Shown: positions 6,841-9,997 of the stretch, in pieces | Position numbering within the stretch: position 1 is the stretch's first letter | Layout: each line of letters starts with the position of its first letter | Translations under genes and position numbers: made by a program | Notes under the pieces: model-generated | What the model saw: the letters and a program-made list of their open reading frames with translations, nothing else | Databases searched by the model: none | Told to the model about the DNA's origin: nothing | From: JBBSOW01 sp038259365 | GTDB taxonomy: Bacteria; Actinomycetota; Actinomycetes; Propionibacteriales; Propionibacteriaceae | Reading direction: 5' to 3' | DNA: 9,997 bases | Assembly (NCBI GenBank): GCA_038259365.1 | Contig: JBBSOW010000118.1 | Location: 1 to 9,997, forward strand

Positions 6841-7890
6841 ATGAAGGCACTGTACAAATCCGGGCCGCACGCCGGCCTCGAGCTGGTCCAGCGCCCCGAG
6901 CCCGAACCCGGTGCCCACGAGGTCAAGATTCGGGTCTTCACCACGGGTATCTGCGGCACGGATCTGCACATCCTGGCCTACGACGAGGCGGCCCAGGGCA
7001 TGCTCACCACCCCGCTGATCCCGGGCCACGAGTTTTACGGTGAGGTGGTGGCGCTCGGGGATCAGGTGACGCACGTGGCGGTCGGTGACCGGGTCTCTGG
7101 TGAGGGACACGTGGTCTGCGGCATGTGCCGAAACTGCCGGGCCGGGCGCCGGCACCTGTGCATCCACACCGTCTCCGTCGGCGTCCAGCGCGACGGCGCC
7201 TTCGCCGAGTACGTGGTGATCCCCGAAGGCAACGTGTGGGTCTACCGTGGCGAGTTCATTACCCCCGTTCTCGGCGCGATCTTCGACCCCCTGGGTAACG
7301 CCGTGCACACCGCGCTGGCGTTTCCTCTCGTCGGCGAAGACGTCCTCATCACCGGAGCGGGCCCCATCGGGTTGATGGCCGCCGCGATCGCTCGCCACGC
7401 CGGCGCCCGCAAGGTCGTCATCACCGACGTCTCCCCAGCCCGCCTGGCGTTGGCCCGCAACATGGACGTCGATCTGGCGCTCGACGTCTCGGCCACCCGG
7501 ATACGCCAGGCGCAACAAGACTTGGGGATGCTCGAAGGCTTCGACATCGGCCTGGAGATGTCGGGGCAGCCGAGCGCATTGCCCGAGATGATCGACAACA
7601 TGAACCACGGCGGGAAGATCGCAATGCTGGGCCTGCCCAGCGCTCCCATCGAGATCGACTGGGGCAAGGTGGTGACCCACATGCTCACCCTGAAGGGGAT
7701 CTACGGCCGGGAGATGTTCGAGACCTGGAACACGATGAGTGCCATGCTGTCGTGCAACGCCCACCTGCGCGGGCAGATATCCTCGGTTATCACCGATCGG
7801 CTCCCCGCCACCGAGTGGGAAGCCGGATTCGCGGCCGCCCAGGCCGGGCAGGGCGGCAAGGTCGTGCTCGACTGGACCGCGTTCCACTAA
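6841..7890 (+). CDS. tdh: L-threonine 3-dehydrogenase
   Basis: Oxidises L-threonine with NAD+ to 2-amino-3-oxobutyrate, the substrate of the next gene's product. It is a 349-residue zinc-dependent medium-chain dehydrogenase, close to E. coli Tdh (341) along its whole length. Seen: catalytic zinc ligands C38 (GICGTD), H63 and E64 (GHE); structural zinc cysteines C93, C96, C99 and C107; DPLGNAVHTAL; the NAD-binding GAGPIG at 172-177 followed by VVITDVS with the acidic residue expected for NAD rather than NADP; GLEMSG; MNHGGKIAMLGLP; and GIYGREMFETW, which is diagnostic of Tdh among related dehydrogenases. The ATG at 6841 gives MKAL, as in E. coli. An in-frame TTG at 6832 would add three residues and is better spaced from the AGGGAAGGA at 6821-6829, so it cannot be excluded. 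kbl follows after 63 bp. Confidence 0.97.
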   Translation: MKALYKSGPHAGLELVQRPEPEPGAHEVKIRVFTTGICGTDLHILAYDEAAQGMLTTPLIPGHEFYGEVVALGDQVTHVAVGDRVSGEGHVVCGMCRNCRAGRRHLCIHTVSVGVQRDGAFAEYVVIPEGNVWVYRGEFITPVLGAIFDPLGNAVHTALAFPLVGEDVLITGAGPIGLMAAAIARHAGARKVVITDVSPARLALARNMDVDLALDVSATRIRQAQQDLGMLEGFDIGLEMSGQPSALPEMIDNMNHGGKIAMLGLPSAPIEIDWGKVVTHMLTLKGIYGREMFETWNTMSAMLSCNAHLRGQISSVITDRLPATEWEAGFAAAQAGQGGKVVLDWTAFH

Positions 7891-7953
7891 CCGCACCACC
7901 GGTTCGATCAACAGCGCAACCGGGATCGCTTTCACACAACGAAAGGCCACACC

Positions 7954-9153
<1,200 letters not shown>

Positions 9154-9429
9154 CCCGCCCGACTACCCGAGCGCCCGTCCTCGCCGACGAACTCGCTCAT
9201 CGAGGAGGCGTAGACCCGATCGAAGCCCCTCCTTGCCGGATCGCGGTGGCGAGGCAATCCGCGCCGGTGTCGCCGCCGCCGGTAAGATCGGTGCCCATGG
9301 TCACGCCGACCGAAAGATCGTGCCCTCGTCTTCATCTGCTCCATCCAGCGATCCCGGACGGCCCTGTCCATCTTGAACTCCGGTATCCCGCAGCGCATCG
9401 GCCCCCGCGCTTTTCGGCGCGCTCGAGAG
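9154..9429. other. Non-coding stretch after kbl with coding-like debris
   Basis: About 275 bp without a supportable intact gene. On the minus strand, one frame at 9327-9398 reads MRCGIPEFKM followed by DRAVRDRWMEQMKT. By eye this resembles the RMRH-x-PF...R-D-x-W-x-x-x-M segment around the proximal histidine and following helix of group II truncated haemoglobins (GlbO). The expected histidine is lost in this reading (C-G-I replaces it), and the frame does not continue convincingly on either side. I regard it as a possible gene remnant, not a gene. No terminator with a T-run was found for kbl here. Confidence 0.3.
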
Positions 9430-9612
9430 CGCGACCGTGTTTCCCGTGGGCCGGTCCGGGATCTCGGGCTTGATCCGCTTGTCCGCCCAGCGCCGCCATG
9501 CCTACCACTTCCGAGCCAGCCAACAAATCGCCGGCGCGGGCAGCTCCGTCCAGCATCGAGTACTCGGTCTAACTGTGCAGAGGAACGAACTCTCAGCCAA
9601 CGTGCCCTCCAC
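9430..9612 (-). pseudogene. Decayed copy of the 5' end of dnaE
   Basis: Read from the GTG at 9612, the minus strand repeats the beginning of dnaE. The DNA matches 6527-6669 at roughly 80-85 percent by hand count over about 140 bp. Encoded pieces: VEGTLAESSF, then after a 4-bp deletion a frame giving LHS*TEYSMLDGAARAGDLLAGSEVVGMAAL, against LHNHTEYSMLDGAARVGDLFAGAQEMGMPAL in DnaE. The deletion after codon 10 shifts the frame, and the DnaE N15-H16 segment has become a serine codon plus TAG. After about codon 43 an insertion of some 27 bp interrupts a weak match to the TDHGN region, and similarity fades near 9430. No palm domain follows. It lies in the same orientation as dnaE, so the two form direct repeats. 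It cannot make a functional protein. Confidence 0.85.
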
Positions 9613-9689
9613 ACTCCTACCCCCCGACCTTGTCGCTCCTACCCAGACTTTGCGGCTCCCCGCGAGAACTCGATTCGACGCGCTTCACC
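9595..9689 (-). repeat. Duplicated dnaE leader and promoter region
   Basis: The similarity to dnaE continues upstream of the relic's start codon. AGCCAACGTG-x-CCTCCACAC and TCCTACCC at 9595-9622 match 6641-6669. Farther out, ACCCAGACT (9640-9648) matches 6703-6711, and AACTCGATTCG-x-CGCGCT followed by CAC (about 9667-9687) matches 6729-6748. Between these blocks there are deletions and many changes. The dnaE TAGTCT box reads AAGTCT here, and the flanking 9-bp repeats are not preserved, so the copied promoter is probably inactive. Confidence 0.75.
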
Positions 9690-9699
9690 GAACACACCA

Positions 9700-9724
9700 C
9701 CGACGATCGTCGGCTTGGCTTTTT
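9700..9724 (+). terminator. Weak hairpin plus T-run
   Basis: The perfect palindrome CCGACGATCGTCGG at 9700-9713 can form a 5-bp stem with a GATC loop. After a 6-nt gap it is followed by TTTTT at 9720-9724. The stem is short and the gap long, so this is at best a weak intrinsic terminator on the plus strand. It could protect the downstream promoter from read-through, but may be chance. The palindrome could equally be a protein-binding site. Confidence 0.25.
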
Positions 9725-9791
9725 CTCCCGGGAATCGGGCCATTCCGTCACTCGCATGGCGCGCCACCGACGCATCATTTTGCACATCCGC

Positions 9792-9821
9792 CTGACATCT
9801 GCTAAAGGCCCCGAGTATCGT
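9792..9821 (+). promoter_or_regulatory. Candidate promoter of the Cys-rich gene
   Basis: CTGACA at 9792-9797 matches five of six bases of TTGACA. TATCGT at 9816-9821 fits TANNNT, with an 18-bp spacer. This is the best -35/-10 pair in the window and would give a leader of about 32 nt before the ATG at 9860. GATAGT at 9823-9828 is an alternative -10 without a matching -35. Confidence 0.45.
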
Positions 9822-9859
9822 CGATAGTGAAGGAAAGCGGCTCAGGATGGGGGTAGGCC

Positions 9860-9997
9860 ATGAGTACTTTCACCGTCAGAGACCTGATGATTCGAGTCAT
9901 GCCACGATCCGGCGCCCACGAACCGGGACCCGGGGGGGATTGCGGGCTGCTCACCGATCCCACAGTGCCCGATTGCGGTGACTGCAGCAACTGCACC
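9860..9997 (+). CDS. Cysteine-rich small protein, 5' part (runs off right edge)
   Basis: Forty-six codons are present. I do not recognise the family. The N-terminal 15 residues, MSTFTVRDLMIRVMP, alternate charged and hydrophobic residues and could form an amphipathic helix. A glycine/proline-rich linker (17-26) follows, then cysteines at 28, 39, 42 and 45 in a C-x10-C-x2-C-x2-C pattern that is still running at the edge, ending CGDCSNCT. This layout, a leader-like helix followed by a Cys/Thr/Ser-rich core, recalls precursors of modified peptides; it could equally be a small metal-binding or Fe-S protein. There is no signal peptide or membrane segment in the visible part. Support for it being real: a candidate promoter at 9792-9821, a G-rich ribosome site (GGATGGGGG, 9845-9853) 6 nt before the ATG, and an open frame. 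An ATG at 9847 in another frame is less likely. Confidence 0.6.
   Translation, partial: MSTFTVRDLMIRVMPRSGAHEPGPGGDCGLLTDPTVPDCGDCSNCT

Noticed and set aside
9332..9556. Small minus-strand ORF starting MLDGAAR as a real gene
   Set aside because: Its first 23 codons are the dnaE relic in the original frame after the stop. The rest is unrelated low-complexity translation. It starts at an internal Met of DnaE without a ribosome site.
9847..9997. Alternative plus-strand ORF from the ATG at 9847
   Set aside because: It overlaps the G-rich ribosome site of the ATG at 9860 and gives an Arg-rich shadow-like translation, whereas the 9860 frame gives a structured Cys-rich pattern.

Overview
The window is high-GC DNA from an actinobacterium. 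The support is indirect: strong G/C bias at third codon positions, GTG starts, TANNNT -10 boxes placed for leaderless mRNAs, and a DnaE of the DnaE1 type (1173 codons, full set of PHP metal ligands) with hisD reading in the same direction nearby. I cannot name the genus; a Propionibacteriales-like lineage would fit, but that is a guess.

Layout from left to right. The 5' 275 codons of hisD (histidinol dehydrogenase, minus strand) run off the left edge. Divergent to it is a DUF554/YqgA-type membrane protein with a repeat-built histidine-rich loop. Then comes ybaK (Cys-tRNA(Pro) deacylase), with signs of a leaderless transcript. On the minus strand follow a four-helix membrane protein of unknown function, whose stop codon lies in a triplicated 21-bp repeat, and dnaE, which overlaps that gene by 13 bp. 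A 182-bp divergent promoter region separates dnaE from the plus-strand pair tdh-kbl. These two enzymes convert L-threonine to glycine and acetyl-CoA.

The last 0.84 kb differs in character. It has no intact gene until position 9860. It holds a decayed, direct-repeat copy of the dnaE upstream region and first 40-60 codons (about 9430-9690), with a 4-bp deletion and an in-frame stop. A short stretch of other coding-like debris lies between this relic and kbl. A probable promoter then leads into the first 46 codons of a cysteine-rich small protein that is cut by the right edge.

Most of the window is housekeeping: histidine synthesis, replication, translation quality control and threonine breakdown. 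The unusual parts are the dnaE relic, which with real dnaE brackets the threonine operon, the cysteine-rich protein at the right edge, and two short tandem-repeat loci. I did not see a clear new multi-gene system. The best lead for one lies to the right of the window, starting at the cysteine-rich gene.
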